Program-made: the position numbers and the translations under genes | From: Tubulanus polymorphus | Taxonomy: Eukaryota; Nemertea; Palaeonemertea; Tubulaniformes; Tubulanidae | Direction of reading: 5' to 3' | NCBI RefSeq assembly: GCF_964204645.1 | Contig: NC_134035.1 | Location: 6,014,501 to 6,078,500, forward strand | Length of the DNA stretch: 64,000 nt | The notes under the pieces: generated by a model | Database searches by the model: none | What the model was told of the DNA's origin: nothing | The model's input: only the letters and a program-made list of their open reading frames with translations | In this document: positions 35,501 through 56,745 of the stretch, piece by piece | Position numbering within the stretch: the first letter of the stretch is position 1 | How the letters are laid out: each line of letters begins with the position of its first letter

Positions 35501-35999
35501 GACTATACGACAAGTGTAGCGGAACGGCCGGGTATTTCCGAGTCAGCGTATTCTGCAAAACCCGTCGCGTTTTTCGCGGAGCTTTCATCGATTCGTTCAA
35601 CATGCGTTGATCTCTCATCGCCAAGGCGACGTCCATTTGTCCGAATCGAGCGTGTACGTTGTTCTGCGAGAATGGCACGCGTATCTGCCTCTCTTTCGAA
35701 TACAGCGGCCATCGATTCCATTCCATCGTACAATAAACGACGCTCGCCGGACAGCGTTCTAAATGAACGCCGAGTTCGCGACGTACGATCGCGACCGGAC
35801 ATCCGTTCTCGTGGTTGATGCAGCGCACTTTCTCGTTCGCGCAGAGTAAAGCGTGTTCGGTTTGTTTACACTCGTGAAATCGAGCTCCGCATTTACACAA
35901 ACAGTTGATAATCCGACAGCTCGCGTTCGACGCCGGTTTCTTACAGTTCAGATTAAAACATACGCGACAATGATCGTGTTTACACATATCCGATTCCAT
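32542..35999 (-). CDS. FBXO30: F-box only protein 30 (FBXO30), three coding exons
   Basis: Substrate-recognition subunit of an SCF-type ubiquitin ligase. Exons (minus strand, in order): 35999-34201, 33699-33543, 32793-32542, giving 735 aa against about 745 in human FBXO30. The N-terminal 90 or so residues hold a Cys/His-rich TRAF-like zinc finger containing GCPVAIVRRELGVHLERCPA and CTMEWNRWP, the family signature. Residues about 465-510 contain QRCPLAQYGCTYSFRRF, also typical of FBXO30/40. The F-box begins with LPFEVLRYLTR at the end of exon 1 and continues as YLDGFSLNNLAM in exon 2. The last exon begins RWFFSTVFTPVDEWKF, matching the vertebrate C-terminal block. Between zinc finger and F-box is a long acidic linker with a short proline-glycine repeat. 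A candidate polyadenylation signal on this strand is at 32028-32023. Confidence 0.93.
33000..33345 (+). repeat. Dispersed repeat starting TGGGACTTAAGTCCCAGCGG, FBXO30 intron
   Basis: Opens with the palindrome GGGACTTAAGTCCC, then CCTATTGCGCTCACCTGTCG and a long unique-looking body with TCAAGATGGCCCCCTGGCAG. The style is that of an interspersed repeat; only one full copy is in the window, so the family is inferred. Confidence 0.35.
33849..34105. mobile_element. Nested elements: GGGATCATTCA MITE inside an older palindromic repeat
   Basis: Inner element about 33920-34072: left AGGGATCATTCATATATTGC, right ATTGCGTACGTACCAATGAA then TGACCCC, inverted ends. Its interior (AATCGGCCATTTTTTCATA, then ACATTAAGCATTACAG) recurs at 60555-60690. 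Outer flanks GGGTCCAGTAGCACAAGTCA and TGACTTTGCAACTGATC look like the split ends of the GACTGGTTGCATAGTC family. It lies in FBXO30 intron 1. Confidence 0.5.
34985..35170 (-). repeat. Coding minisatellite in FBXO30 (33-bp, GGPVSLGEPSH)
   Basis: Five or so in-frame units of 11 residues of the type GGPVSLGEPSH lie in the acidic linker of FBXO30. Unit differences are mainly single-base changes, consistent with recent slippage in frame. Confidence 0.8.
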
Positions 36000-36082
36000 T
36001 GTGATCGATGATGGTGACCGGCCGGCACGGCGACCCGCACGGCGTTAAAATAATTCACTGATTACTTCACCCATCGTCTCTT
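36000..36082 (-). promoter_or_regulatory. FBXO30 5' leader with splice acceptor and a ten-codon upstream ORF
   Basis: On the minus strand a CAG acceptor ends at 36083, so a 5' UTR exon probably runs 36082-36000 into the FBXO30 start codon at 35999. Inside it, ATG at 36074 opens a short ORF that stops at 36045 (MGEVISELF), before the main start. Such a uORF could lower translation of FBXO30. The splice site is inferred by eye. Confidence 0.4.
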
Positions 36083-36411
36083 CTGAAATCGGAAATAAAG
36101 ATCAGTTTTATCAGGGGATCTTCAGTTATACTTCCATTTAGATTTCGATTTAGGCCTACGCCTAGAAGGGACAGCTGGATGGTTGTCCGAGTCGCCAGAA
36201 CCTGCCAACGTGACACAACACAAGGTAATAGGGCCTAACTTTTGTATGAAATGTAGTTAAGATCATCATCTTTCCAGTGGCTCTTTAGTGTTATTAAGGA
36301 TTAAGTAAGGATTATGCTTAGGTTCATCACAAGTCAGCAAGTTGTTGAGGGGCTCCCCTCCACCTCCCTCCCCTTCTCCCGAGTCCCAATCCTCTCCCTC
36401 CCACCACCACA

Positions 36412-36618
36412 CGGGCTCATATTTGAAGTTTGGGGGTGAACTGTAGCTTAGATCATGCATCCAGTATCCCAGGTACTAGGCCTATATATATAAAAGAATT
36501 TATTTTTTTTTAATTTCAAGATTTCTTTTAACATATATATTACCAGAGGGATACTGGATGATCTAAGCTACACTAACAGTTCACCCCCGGCCCCAACAAA
36601 CTTCAAATACGAGCCCCT
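36412..36618. mobile_element. MITE with GGGCTCATATTTGAAG inverted ends
   Basis: GGGCTCATATTTGAAGTTTG, GGTGAACTGTAGCTTAGATC and ATCCAGTATCCC at the left are mirrored by GGGATACTGGATGATCTAAG, ACAGTTCACCCC and CTTCAAATACGAGCCC at the right, around an AT-rich centre. Immediately upstream of FBXO30. Confidence 0.7.
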
Positions 36619-37319
36619 GTCTGTCTGTGGATTTGATATGAAAATGATCCACCACTCCTGGAATAGTAGACGTAGTGAGATCAATCCACTCACAATAGTG
36701 GCCAGCGATCAGTCAGTGATCGCGGATCCACTCGATCGCTGGACTAGGCGTACGAGAAGTCAAGTTCGCTCTCGAACCTTATATCGCAGTTCGTCAGTTT
36801 TCGACGTCCATTCTCTCAATTGATAGTTCATATGCTTATTGATAGATGGCGGTAGAGTCGCATATAACTATTGAATAGGAAAATGCGGACCTTGGATTTA
36901 CAGATGGATGACACGTGCATTTTTGCTATCAATCACTTGTTATTGGCGAAATAATAAACAAATGAATAACCTAATTTCTACTACACTTGAAAATACCAAC
37001 TATCATTATTACAGATATTGCCTTCTGTTGCTGTATGATAAAAAGGTCACAATAGGACGTGCACACACGTGGCCCGACTGATCCAGGTCATGTGCTGCGG
37101 GGATTTGAAACAATTTAGAATCATTACACTGAGCAACAAAAATTCGTTCGTTAGAATTTAAGAAGCCCGGATTTTAGTCAGATCTATAGAGCACCATCTG
37201 GATGATTGAACTACGACCATCGTAAGACGAGAAGATACACAATATACGTCATGATGATAAAAAATCCCACAATAAACGAAGCAAGATTGAAAATGTCTAT
37301 ATCAGAATGATTATATTTG

Positions 37320-37365
37320 AGATGCGACGTTTCAGCTAACAACTGTTTGTCATCATCAGGCGTAC
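37320..37365 (-). ncRNA. Hammerhead-ribozyme-like motif downstream of the Penelope-like ORF
   Basis: On the minus strand CTGATGA (37359-37353) is followed by a short imperfect hairpin, then GAAAC (37333-37329) and GTC (37328-37326). ACGT inside GAAACGTC is self-complementary, as in minimal hammerheads that act as dimers. Hammerheads are known in the terminal repeats of Penelope-like elements. Stem II and stem I are weaker here than in the copy at 21821-21998, so activity is doubtful. Confidence 0.4.
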
Positions 37366-37658
37366 TGGGAACAAAATAAGATAACAGGATATTTATACAA
37401 GAATATGACAAATGATTAAGATTAAAGGATTAAGATTAAAGTATACACAACAAAAACCGGAACACTAAGGAAGAAAACAAAGAAGGCGAACGACAAACTA
37501 GGGGAAACAAGGGGATGTAGTGCGAGATTTGAGTAATCTAAAAACCAAGCCCGGGGGGTCAAAGGCAGACAAACTAAGGGGTAATCAGACAAAAACAAAA
37601 GGCAAGAACATCAAAGGGATAATCAAGGAATGAGTGAGGGAGAGAGTGAGTGGAAGTG

Positions 37659-38180
37659 TCAAACGGAGGAAAACAAGCTGGGTACAAGTGAAGCGAGAAA
37701 TTGAGAGATCAAAATATTGTGAGGAGAAAAACCGTTGTTCAAATTAACACATTTATCCATATTTTCAATAATAAGGCCAGATTCCATAATGTGACGTTTG
37801 GTTTTATCGGGACAGGGAAAAATTATAGCGGCATTATCAAAATCAAAATTGTGACTTGTTTCATAAACGTGATTAGCTACTCCACTCTCGGGTTTGAAAT
37901 TTTTGAAGTCATTTTTATGTTCTCTGAGGCGCTTGTTCAAATCACGCCCAGTTTCACCAGTATATATTTTATTACAGACTTAACAAGGGATTTTGTATAC
38001 ACCAATGTTCAAAGGTTTCGTTTTGCAGGAATTGTGAGTTGTGTTATGGCTAAGTTTATTATTGTAAGTGAAAACGGGCTGTTTGTTAAGGAGATGAAGG
38101 GGGTTTTTGATTTTTCCAAAAAAGGAACAAAAGGTACGACGATGGGCTGTTTCTGAGGGCGTGGAAACTCGAGAATTACA
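37659..38180 (-). mobile_element. Penelope-like element remnant: GIY-YIG endonuclease end
   Basis: Read on the minus strand the region gives GVYKIPC, then a stop codon, then VCNKIYTGETGRDLNKRLRE and KNDFKNFKPESGVANHVYET, ending at a stop at 37659. GVYKIPC followed by Y-x-G-E-T-G-R-x-x-x-x-R-x-x-E-H is the GIY-YIG nuclease start found at the C-terminus of Penelope-like retroelements. The preceding segment (around PFVPFLEKSKTPF) resembles the region just before that domain. The catalytic reverse transcriptase is not visible and the frame is broken at about 37978, so this is a dead 5'-truncated copy. A hammerhead-like motif sits about 300 bp downstream on the same strand. Confidence 0.75.
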
Positions 38181-38429
38181 AAAATGGGTGCGACGGGCTC
38201 GTAAAAGACGATAGTCGTGTAGACCAGGGAAGTATAATACACTTCCTTGTGTAGACTAAGCAATTGTGGTCTCGCAAGACAGTCCACAGGTACACTGGTC
38301 CACAGCCCCCAATGAGGAAGCACTGTCCAGCGGTGACTTTCCCTAATGCGAAGAAATAACGGAAAGATCTAGTTTGTGCGATTCAGGAAAAATGCAAGAG
38401 TCGAACATAACACTAATCCGTGTAAACTG

Positions 38430-38585
38430 TAGTGAAGATCGAAAGCCCCACAATATGTTGAAATTTATCAAAATTATCCTATGCTTTGCTTTGTTACTTC
38501 TGTTCTGGTAGTCAACAGCCGAAACGATGTGGTTTTAATTTTGATAAATCTTATCGTATGAAATTCGAATTGTGGGACTTTATTC
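38430..38585. mobile_element. Decayed inverted-repeat element with partial hammerhead-like unit
   Basis: AAAGCCCCACAATATG and TTGAAATTTATCAAAATTAT at the left are mirrored by TTTTAATTTTGATAAAT and AATTGTGGGACTTT at the right. In the middle GTAGTCAACAGCCGAAACGA keeps the 3' half of the hairpin and the GAAAC box seen at 49.9 kb; the CTGATGA half is eroded. It lies just upstream (on the minus strand) of the Penelope-like fragment. Confidence 0.4.
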
Positions 38586-40132
38586 GACAACAATTTATTC
38601 ATTGGACTCCAAAACTCGCACCATCTTTAACATAGTAGAAAGAATTCTACTGTCCGTAACAAGAAAGGCCAATGACCTACACGGTAATGCCTTCGGAAAT
38701 CATTGAAGCTTATTTTGTTATTGGCGATGCAGCCAATCACCTGCTTCAAAGTCTAAGAGGTCATTTAAAAACTGGTGGGCGCTCGTATGAGCTATCATCA
38801 CACTAAATGCTAAGTCTGTGGCCGGATATAACACCAGGACACGTTTTTCAAAAAACGAACTTATTTGAGACAAACGCTTCTGAACTGATAAACTATTCAA
38901 AAACCTGTTTGTTTGAAATACAACTCGACTTTCAACTGTTGATACGGAATTTTAAAATGACTTCAATAACTCTAATCAAAGGATCGATTAAATAAACTTT
39001 TCAAATCGCTGGTTCATCGCGTTACAAGGTTGCTGTAAGGTAGGTGGAACATTTATCTATCATCAGCGGCTGAAATAGATTTAGGGGAAAATAGTTGAAC
39101 TAGGTTTTATAGGGGTTAGGTTAGGTTTACAGGCCCCTAGTGTCACAGCTACGTGGATTACAGCGATTACAGCACGGTCCGCAACACGAAGCAATGCAAA
39201 ACAAAGGTGGTCCGAAGTGGTCAGGTAAGTCATATTTCAGCATGGACTTATAAACTAGAGTTGATACGTCCATGATTTCAGTGAGAAGAACAAGACCGAT
39301 GAGCCACAGAAGATCGAACCGGAATTTGAATGGTGATGACAGAGTGGCTTGAAAAATTGCGACCTGTGCGGCATATGTTTTCTAATTATAGTAGATTAAT
39401 AGAATAGAGATGTTGGTATAGTTAGTTACTTGACCATCGATTATCAGAACATAATTTCAATCGTTAATTTCTTAAAAATTTTGAATACATTCACAGATCC
39501 CCGCTAAAAACTTGATAGGTTAGGAAAGTTTAAAGGTTATTTCAAAAGTTTGTGGGTTAGGTGATTGACTATTCGTTTAGTAGTCCATGGTTAGGTGCGA
39601 TTTGGACTTGGACTCGACATTTTTTTTACAAAAGACGATCGACGTTACTTGAACTTGCAACTGGACACATGGAGAGTAGAGCTGTTTGGACTAAGAGGCC
39701 CAACATCGAATATAGCCGTGTGACCCCTCAAAAAACATCTCAACAAAATCCAAGAATAAAACAGATAAACTAAAAAACAGTAGACAGATATAATAACACA
39801 TTAGACCAAATTAATTCTGTTTTCACAGATAAAAACTAACACCGTGCACTAATCTAAGCCGCGGCAAATTTTGCGCGATTTTTGATGTTCTCGCGCTCTT
39901 TAAAAATATCGTGCCATCGTATTTTGAAGACATCCCACGAAATTTTGAAGTAATATCGCGCCGTTTTGAAGTCATCTAGCGTCGTTTTACCTAGAAATCT
40001 ACTCCTGCCGTTTTATTTTGAAGTCAACCTTTCGGCCTGTCTTTCCTTAACCTACCGAGATATCTCGGTTATTTTACAAGTTTGCGGGTTAGGTAATGGA
40101 CTATATTCGTTTTATAGTGATAGCTCATCTCG

Positions 40133-40396
40133 GCAGGGGCGGATCTAGGGGGATGTTGGGGTGTCCGGACCCCCCCCCCCCTCAACTTTGAAGTGCCCTC
40201 AAAAATGTCGCCCCATAATTATTTGACCAAGTCTTTCTACCTATAATATTTTTTCAACGCATGAAATGACTGAGAGCACCTACTTAAATGGTGTAGAAGT
40301 ATTCGGAGTACGTGGTATTTCGTAAAAGTGCCTTTTTGTCTCATTGGACACCGCCCCCCCCCCCCATGGAAAATCCTAGATCTGCCCCTGCTCGGT
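40133..40396. mobile_element. MITE with CAGGGGCGGATCTAGG inverted ends
   Basis: CAGGGGCGGATCTAGGG at the left and CCTAGATCTGCCCCTG at the right are inverted copies; CTCGG occurs on both outer sides and may be a target duplication. Two poly(C) runs lie inside. A related copy is at 50410-50797. Confidence 0.7.
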
Positions 40397-40929
40397 GAAA
40401 TTGTTCAGAATTCTAACTCACTCGATTCCAGCGATTTGGTTTTTCATTTCAGGATGATGAAACAAGCATTAATTCTAAATATCGAGCCATTTTGTTCTGA
40501 AGTCGTCTCGTGACGTTTTATTTTGATGTCATCTCGCGCAGTTTTATGTTGAAGTCATTTCGCGCCATTTTATTTTGAAGTCATCTCGCGGGGTTTTTGA
40601 GCTAATCTCGGTGAATTCTAACTGGCTCGATTCGAGCGATTTGTTTTTTAATTGCAGGATGATCAAATAAGCAGTAATTATGACCGCTACCAGAACTGAT
40701 TAAAAGACCGCTACCACAACTGACTAGAATACCAGAACTAAGACTGCACTTAGAAGCTGCTTGCATGAACGTTTATGCTTGGTAAGTTTAATTCGGCTTC
40801 AGTTGTACAGTAAAGGCTTAGCATTCGGAAGTTGAATCATTGACCACTCGGCACACAACATGGGAACTAAATCTAAATTTTTTTATCAATATCTGATAAG
40901 AATATTTTGTTTTATTTTATCCTCAGCTT

Positions 40930-41640
40930 CTTCATCCCGGACACATCGCAGATTACTGCATCTTCACTCCAACATCCCGGTCACATCACACGTGATTGTA
41001 TCTTCACTCCAGCATCCCCGACACATCACACGTGACTGCATCTTCACTCCAACATCCCGGACACATCACACGTGACTGCATCTTCACTCCAACATCCCCG
41101 ACACACCACACGTGACTGCATCTTCACTCCAAAATCCCGGACACATCACACGTGACTGCATCTTCACTCCAACATCCCGGACACATCACACGTGACTGCA
41201 TCTTCACTCCAACATCCCCGACACACCACACGTGACTGCATCTTCACTCCAACATCCCCGACACATCACACATGACTGCATCTTCACTCCAAAATCCCGG
41301 TACCATCACACGTGACTGTATCTTCACTCCAACATCCCCGACACACCACACGTGACTGCATCTTCACTCCAACATCCCGGTCTCATCACACGTGACTGCA
41401 TCCGGTCACATCACACATGACTGCATCTTTACTCCAACAATCCCGGACACATCGCACATGACTGCATCTTAACTCCAACATCCCGGACACATCACACGTG
41501 ACTGCATCTTTACTCCAACATCCCGGACACAACACACGTGACTGCATCTTTACTCCAACATCCCGGACACATCACACATGACTGCATCTTCAATCCAACA
41601 TCCCTGACACATCTGCATCTTCATTCCAATATTTTATTAA
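40930..41640 (+). repeat. 40-bp minisatellite, about 17 copies
   Basis: The unit begins CATCCCGGACACATCACACG and ends TGACTGCATCTTCACTCCAA. Copies abut exactly; variants are CCCCGACACACC, TTTACTCC and one deleted unit near 41400. Cores contain CACGTG (E-box) in most units. A stray partial unit recurs near 42095-42135. Confidence 0.93.
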
Positions 41641-42959
41641 CAAATTACATCGTGAGATACAATCAAACTTGCCACGCGTAGAAACACATTATGGGATGTA
41701 TGGACAACAATATTCACCATACAAAGTAGAAGTCATGATGGGAAATTAGAAGAAGAACCAAAATAAAAGGAAAAAATTTGAAAGGGAAAAGAAAAGAAAA
41801 AATAGATGAATGCATACATCATTCACATGAATCCATCCATCGATATACATTACATAGTCAAATATTGTCAAAAATAATTTTCACAAATGAATTGAGCCGT
41901 CTTTGATAAAAGTCTGATATATTGATAACTGAGGTGAAAGTATCAACATCGCCATACAGTAAAAATCGACACTTATTTCTCATAATTGTTAGTGGGGTGA
42001 AATAAGTAAGGTTTTCCGAAGCGTTTAGAAGATTACTGATACAAAGAAGCTGGGCAAGCTGGTTACTCTTAAGAAAGAAATGTGAGGTGGTGTTCATTCC
42101 AAAATCCCAGACACATCTGCACATCACAGTTGACTCTGTGGGATGTTGGATTGAAGGTTCACTATGAGATATTAGTATGCTGTGAAAAACCGAAGATTCA
42201 AACTCGAGCCCATTTCTATAAAATGAAAAACGAAAATTTAGGATTCGAATTCTTATGAGCCCATTTTCGACGCCGAGGAAAACAGAGGATTCAAAGCCCA
42301 CTTCGCTTGGACACAAGAGGAAATCCAGAAGATCCAAACACGCTGTGGAACCAGAGGATTCAATTTAAACACAAGCCCATTTCTCTTGGACACATAGGGA
42401 GATGGCAGAGGATTCAAACTAACTAACCCTCACAGCCTTTCCGAGACGAGGACTACTCGTGATTTGTGACAGACAAGCGAATACTTCAAGATTCGACATT
42501 TTGGAATAAGGTGTCGGGAATGATATTACATCTACTTCGGGGGTTTTCAATCCAAGATTTATATTCATTGTTTATAGGCCAGTACAGGTACAGTATACAA
42601 CGCATGGTAGTGAACCAACCTTGACGATAGTTTCATATGGTTAGTCAAAGTTTTCAGAGTAAAGTTTATTTCAGTGTCAATATGTACTGTACACTTCACA
42701 GCTAGGTTTATAAAAGTCTGACTATTCTAAAATAAAATCAGTTCTTCATATGTTAGCAACCGACGGAGTTGACTTCTGTCCGTCTTTCAGTGTGGGGGTG
42801 CCGCGTCTTCATCGCCACCCTAGGATTAGGAAGAGGCTTTCTAATGGCAACTAAATTTAATGTCAGTACCACGATCATTGTATAATATGAAATAAACGCC
42901 GATCGTGCATGGGTGTCTGAAGTTAGTTATTGCAGGGTGAAAACAGCACCTGCGGTTCT

Positions 42960-43338
42960 GGGTCGCGCGTCTTATCAATAAAATATAATTGCCATTGAAC
43001 AATAAACTAATTTAAAGTTGGATTAATCAATAAAATACTAAGTACCAACATTCACCCGAAACTTTGCGCGACATTCCCCTTCGTGGGGTACCGTACTGTG
43101 GCGTCATCTAGTTATAAACCGAGAAACGAACGGGTGATTATTGAGCTCGATTTCTGTAGTATTCAGTGTTAGTGTCGGAACTGGGTGCGATCGATAAAGC
43201 TCGTCGGTTCTCCAGTATTACTCGAGTCTGGGCGTTGTACACGGTCTCTTCAGTCAGTGTCTCTAATTCTGCCGTGTAATTTTACTGTTTAAACTGTGAT
43301 TATGAACTAAGTACGGACACTGTGTGCAGTATTTCACT
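42960..43338 (+). promoter_or_regulatory. Probable Ras promoter and 5' UTR
   Basis: This stretch immediately precedes the Ras start codon. It has more CpG than the flanking minisatellite and AT-rich sequence and no repeats. No TATA box was seen near the start. Transcription start and 5' UTR splicing cannot be fixed from sequence alone. Confidence 0.35.
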
Positions 43339-52801
<9,463 letters not shown>

Positions 52802-54054
52802 CGTCGTAAAACTGTTCAAATGGTGCCACTCTTTTATTTTACTACAACAACTAGAAAGAAGAATAATCGCGATCGTCAGAAAAATGATTGTCTATCATCT
52901 GAAATGATTGTCTATCTGTCGTCTATCACAACGTCAGCAGCCACTGGACTCAAGAGTCACGCATGCACAGACCCCCGGCAGATCGCCTGCAGCCCGCCGA
53001 GGAGTCAACTCACTCTCATGCAGTTCTATCATTCATCATCATACGTAAATAAATGGAAAATCAAAATTCTAATTAACCATAGTGAAAAAATAGGAAAATA
53101 CCTGTCATACCTGGCACAGCGAGCTGAATCATCCCTGAATTACAGTATTTTGTTAGTATTTTATCCTGAGAAAAATACTGATTTGATTGGTGTAGACAGA
53201 AATGTGAAAGATGTAAATGAAGATCTTGAACGTCCATTGATAATTGATTAATTCAAACATTTTTCTGACGGAAAAAATTTAGTTTGTAACAGATTATCAG
53301 GCAGCCCGGGGTGTAAAGGGCAGTGGTCTCATCAATCCTGTAACTGTTTCTTTTATGCCATTAATTGAATTATTGTTGTCGTCTTATTAAGTTTTTTTTC
53401 TGTGTTTCAAACTGAAAATCACAGCAGTCCCTGGCATGTGAGGTTAGTTCCGGTGAATCCACATTTTTGAGATTATTCACTAAATTTCTGTGTTGATCGT
53501 TGTTTTTTTTTTTAATATCTTGACCCACCAGCAGCACCTGCCAAGAATGAACCAAGGGGTTTGATTTTGAAATCCGAAATCGACGTACAGATATAGTTGC
53601 GTGATCGGCAGTCGAATTTACAGGAATTTCTTTTTAAAGCGAAGAAATACGTAATCGAAAATTTCAGTTCTGGTTCATTCGCACAATCAGCTTTTTAAAC
53701 ATTCTCGGGGAAAGTGATTTGAGGGTCATTGCGTTCACGTTGGGGAGTATCCACCATTCAGAAACCTCTAAAGATCCTGTTTCGTAGTTTCGTCCATCGC
53801 ACAATTCGTAAAAATCAAGTGTCCTCCACTCTCTCGGTAAAACTCCACGTTTGTTTTCCGCATGTCTCAATACACGTTTTCCGGTTGCATGGATTGACGA
53901 GATTGACAATTTTGTCCGACTATTTAATCTTAATCCGCGTAAGGCGATTGCTAGGAATATGTATGAAGCCATCACACTTTTGAGCGGTTCTTTTCAAAGT
54001 AGCTCCAGTGACATTTTCACTTTTATATGAGAAAATGACTCTCAAAATAAGAAA

Positions 54055-54195
54055 ATAATGCCGATATTATTGATATATCACCTAGTATCACTCTTATAGT
54101 GATATATCAATGATAGTATTGCTACATCATCAGTTATATCGATATATGATAGATCAATGGTATTATTGATATATCATTGTTTATATCGATGTTTG
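54055..54195 (+). repeat. GATATATCA palindromic AT-rich repeat
   Basis: TGATATATCA-type palindromes recur about six times with spacers such as CTAGTATCACTCTTATAG. Confidence 0.6.
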
Positions 54196-55851
54196 AATTG
54201 ATAGCTATGGTTCCTCGTCGATATACCGTGTAATGATAATACATGTCGAATCCATTCTAGAATTGTGTCTTTCATATAAGTTTTAAATAATTTTTCACGT
54301 GAATTCACGACAAAAGGATATTATTATTATTAATATTATTATTATTATTATTATTAATGTCATGTTCCTGTGAAGGTTTACGTAGGATTTTAAAACTCGT
54401 ATCGAACGTCGTATATCGTTAGAATTTGTCGTAGCTATTTTATTTTCCCGTAAATACCCGGTAATTTGTGAAGAACGTAACCGTTTTGGTTTAATCCCCG
54501 TGCTTTTTGAATAGTGATACAAGCTGTTATTGTCGGCTCATGTTAAACCTCTAAATACTCAAAAATTGCTGTAATATGTATGAAAAGTGAAGAACGTTTG
54601 TGCGCTCGTTTGTTTTTAGGGGTCAGTTTCGCAACCGATACGACCTGCGATGACGTACCTTCGTAGCCATTTGAAGATCTCTTTCCTCATTCGTCTGAAC
54701 ATTGTAATGACAAACAAACACCGAATCCATTTTATAACTGATAGTTCTAGTTAGTTTGAAGTTTGATGATAGATATTTTTGGTGGCAGTTGCGGTTTATA
54801 TTGACCCTCTCAGGATTTAGTTCATTTAAGAGTCAAATTTGAACATTGACTGTAAAACTGAATAACGACAGGCGACTGATTTGTTTGTGCCGTGGTTTCT
54901 CTGTATGACTACAGGCTCCTGGTTTGACTTGCTAAAATCTAATCATTTCACGACGACTTACGCGAAATAGTTTTGCGTATAAGTTGTATGTGGTTCAATT
55001 AAAAAAAAAAAACTTAAGAGTTAGAGTCACAAAATAAAACCTTCGTACTTTACTGTTAAGTACGACGAACTAGAATATAGAAGACGTGATTACAGAAAAT
55101 ACCTTTTGTCTATATTCTAATTCATAATTCGCTATACGTCGACTGCAAGGCGCAGAAAAATATCCTACAAGTTTCCGCAGGAATTTAACATATTTATCTA
55201 ATCTGGCAATTCTATGCGCTGAATGTCGACAAAGGTTACTGAGCATGTGGCTTATACAACTGTAAATCGATGAGGCATTTTCGAAGAAATTTTAAAATTA
55301 AATGACTCGTTAGGCGAGATGTCCTTAGGCGAATTGAACTGAATTGCGTTTTCATTTTTTTTTCGAACGAGAGCTGGTATAATTAATAAGATGGCACACG
55401 GTGCATTCAACAGACGCACCTCGCAGTAATTATTGATATTCGTGTTATTGATTATTATTATTATTTTGTAAAAAATGAAAAGTACAAAAAAGGAGCGAAT
55501 TATCAGAGATCGGTGATTCTCTCTTCTTGTATTAAAACCTGTACATGCATGTAACCAGCGCGCACATTTGTACATACTGGCTTTTTAAACTAATATCTGT
55601 AAACATTAGTTTAGTTATAATTTTGTCGGCGACGATTTCGACTTCGAAGTCCGTATCATGATTAGTGAGTCGGTGTAAGTTTTTCGACGGATGTCGTTGA
55701 AGGCGTTATGTGAAGACCGGGCCGTTACTCGATGAAAGCATTTCTTGAGAAGTGACTATTTTTCGGTAATCTCATTTTTGCAGAAATTATCATCATTGAA
55801 TCAATCGTTATCTGTACGTGCGACTGAGGGCTCCATATACGGTAAATGATT

Positions 55852-55993
55852 AGCCACGATCACGCGGAGACGATTTGGCCCGGGCCAAATTCGCACAGAT
55901 CAGGCCCGAGTCAAATTTTTGGTCGGGCTCGGGCCCATTTGGCACCCGTGTGAACAGTTGTTCCAGGCCATAAATGCTCGTGTGATCGCGGTT
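55852..55993. mobile_element. Second copy of the CGATCACRCG MITE family
   Basis: Shares CGATCACGCGGAGACGATTT and GGCCCGGGCCAAATT at the left and GTGTGATCGCGGT at the right with the element at 13231-13506, but is half as long, with an internal deletion. Lies between Ras and the secreted-protein gene. Confidence 0.7.
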
Positions 55994-56614
55994 AGTGTAT
56001 CCATAATATAACAAATATGCCGGTATTACGTGGGGGTTCAACTCTATGGAATTACCGTTTATTAAACCAGACCCAGCGTACAATAGATTACATACTCACG
56101 CTGAATAACTATCTATGAATCTTGTTTCACAAATATCTTGAGATTTGAAGAAGAAATTTTCGCGTTCGTTTCGGTAAATCAAAAGTGAAGCGTACCGAAT
56201 TCGAATGCCGGTGTACAAACGTGATTACCGAGTTGAATGCACAATAGGAGTATTAATAGTCGGCTATCAGGATTTACTCGGCAAATTGCCGGATCGATTC
56301 CACGTAGAATAGTTTTAGTTTTATTAGAAAATTCCCGTCGACTGATGTTACTTTTTTTTTTTATACGAGAAAAAAACTTAGTTCGCTTCGTCGAGAATAA
56401 CAATAGCGATTTAGATATTGATGAATTAATGTTTTAGTTATGCTTGTGTCCACATGAAAAAAATGATGATTTCGAAAGATTAGAGAAAAAAAAATACGTA
56501 TTTTAAAGATTGTATATTTGATATAACGCGGTGTGCAGTGGCTTTTGTTAAAAAAAATATTTCAGTTTTTAAAAAAGAAAGATTATTTTCGTTACGCAAA
56601 TTAAATTGATATAA

Positions 56615-56745
56615 TGCTATTATATATGTGTATATATTTATATATATATACGTGTACATGTACATGTATAATGTATCTACTCATGTACATGTATTTTATG
56701 TATATTATATATATATACATGTATATGTATATGATGTATATGAGA
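56615..56745. repeat. TA/TGTATA-rich low-complexity block
   Basis: Runs of TATATATA and ATGTACATGTA, largely self-complementary. Confidence 0.75.

Noticed and set aside
34542-35610. Plus-strand ORFs opposite FBXO30
   Set aside because: Shadows of the FBXO30 exon; codon pattern and homology support only the minus strand.
37701-38156. Plus-strand ORF of 151 codons
   Set aside because: Antisense to the Penelope-like fragment, whose GIY-YIG motif is on the minus strand.
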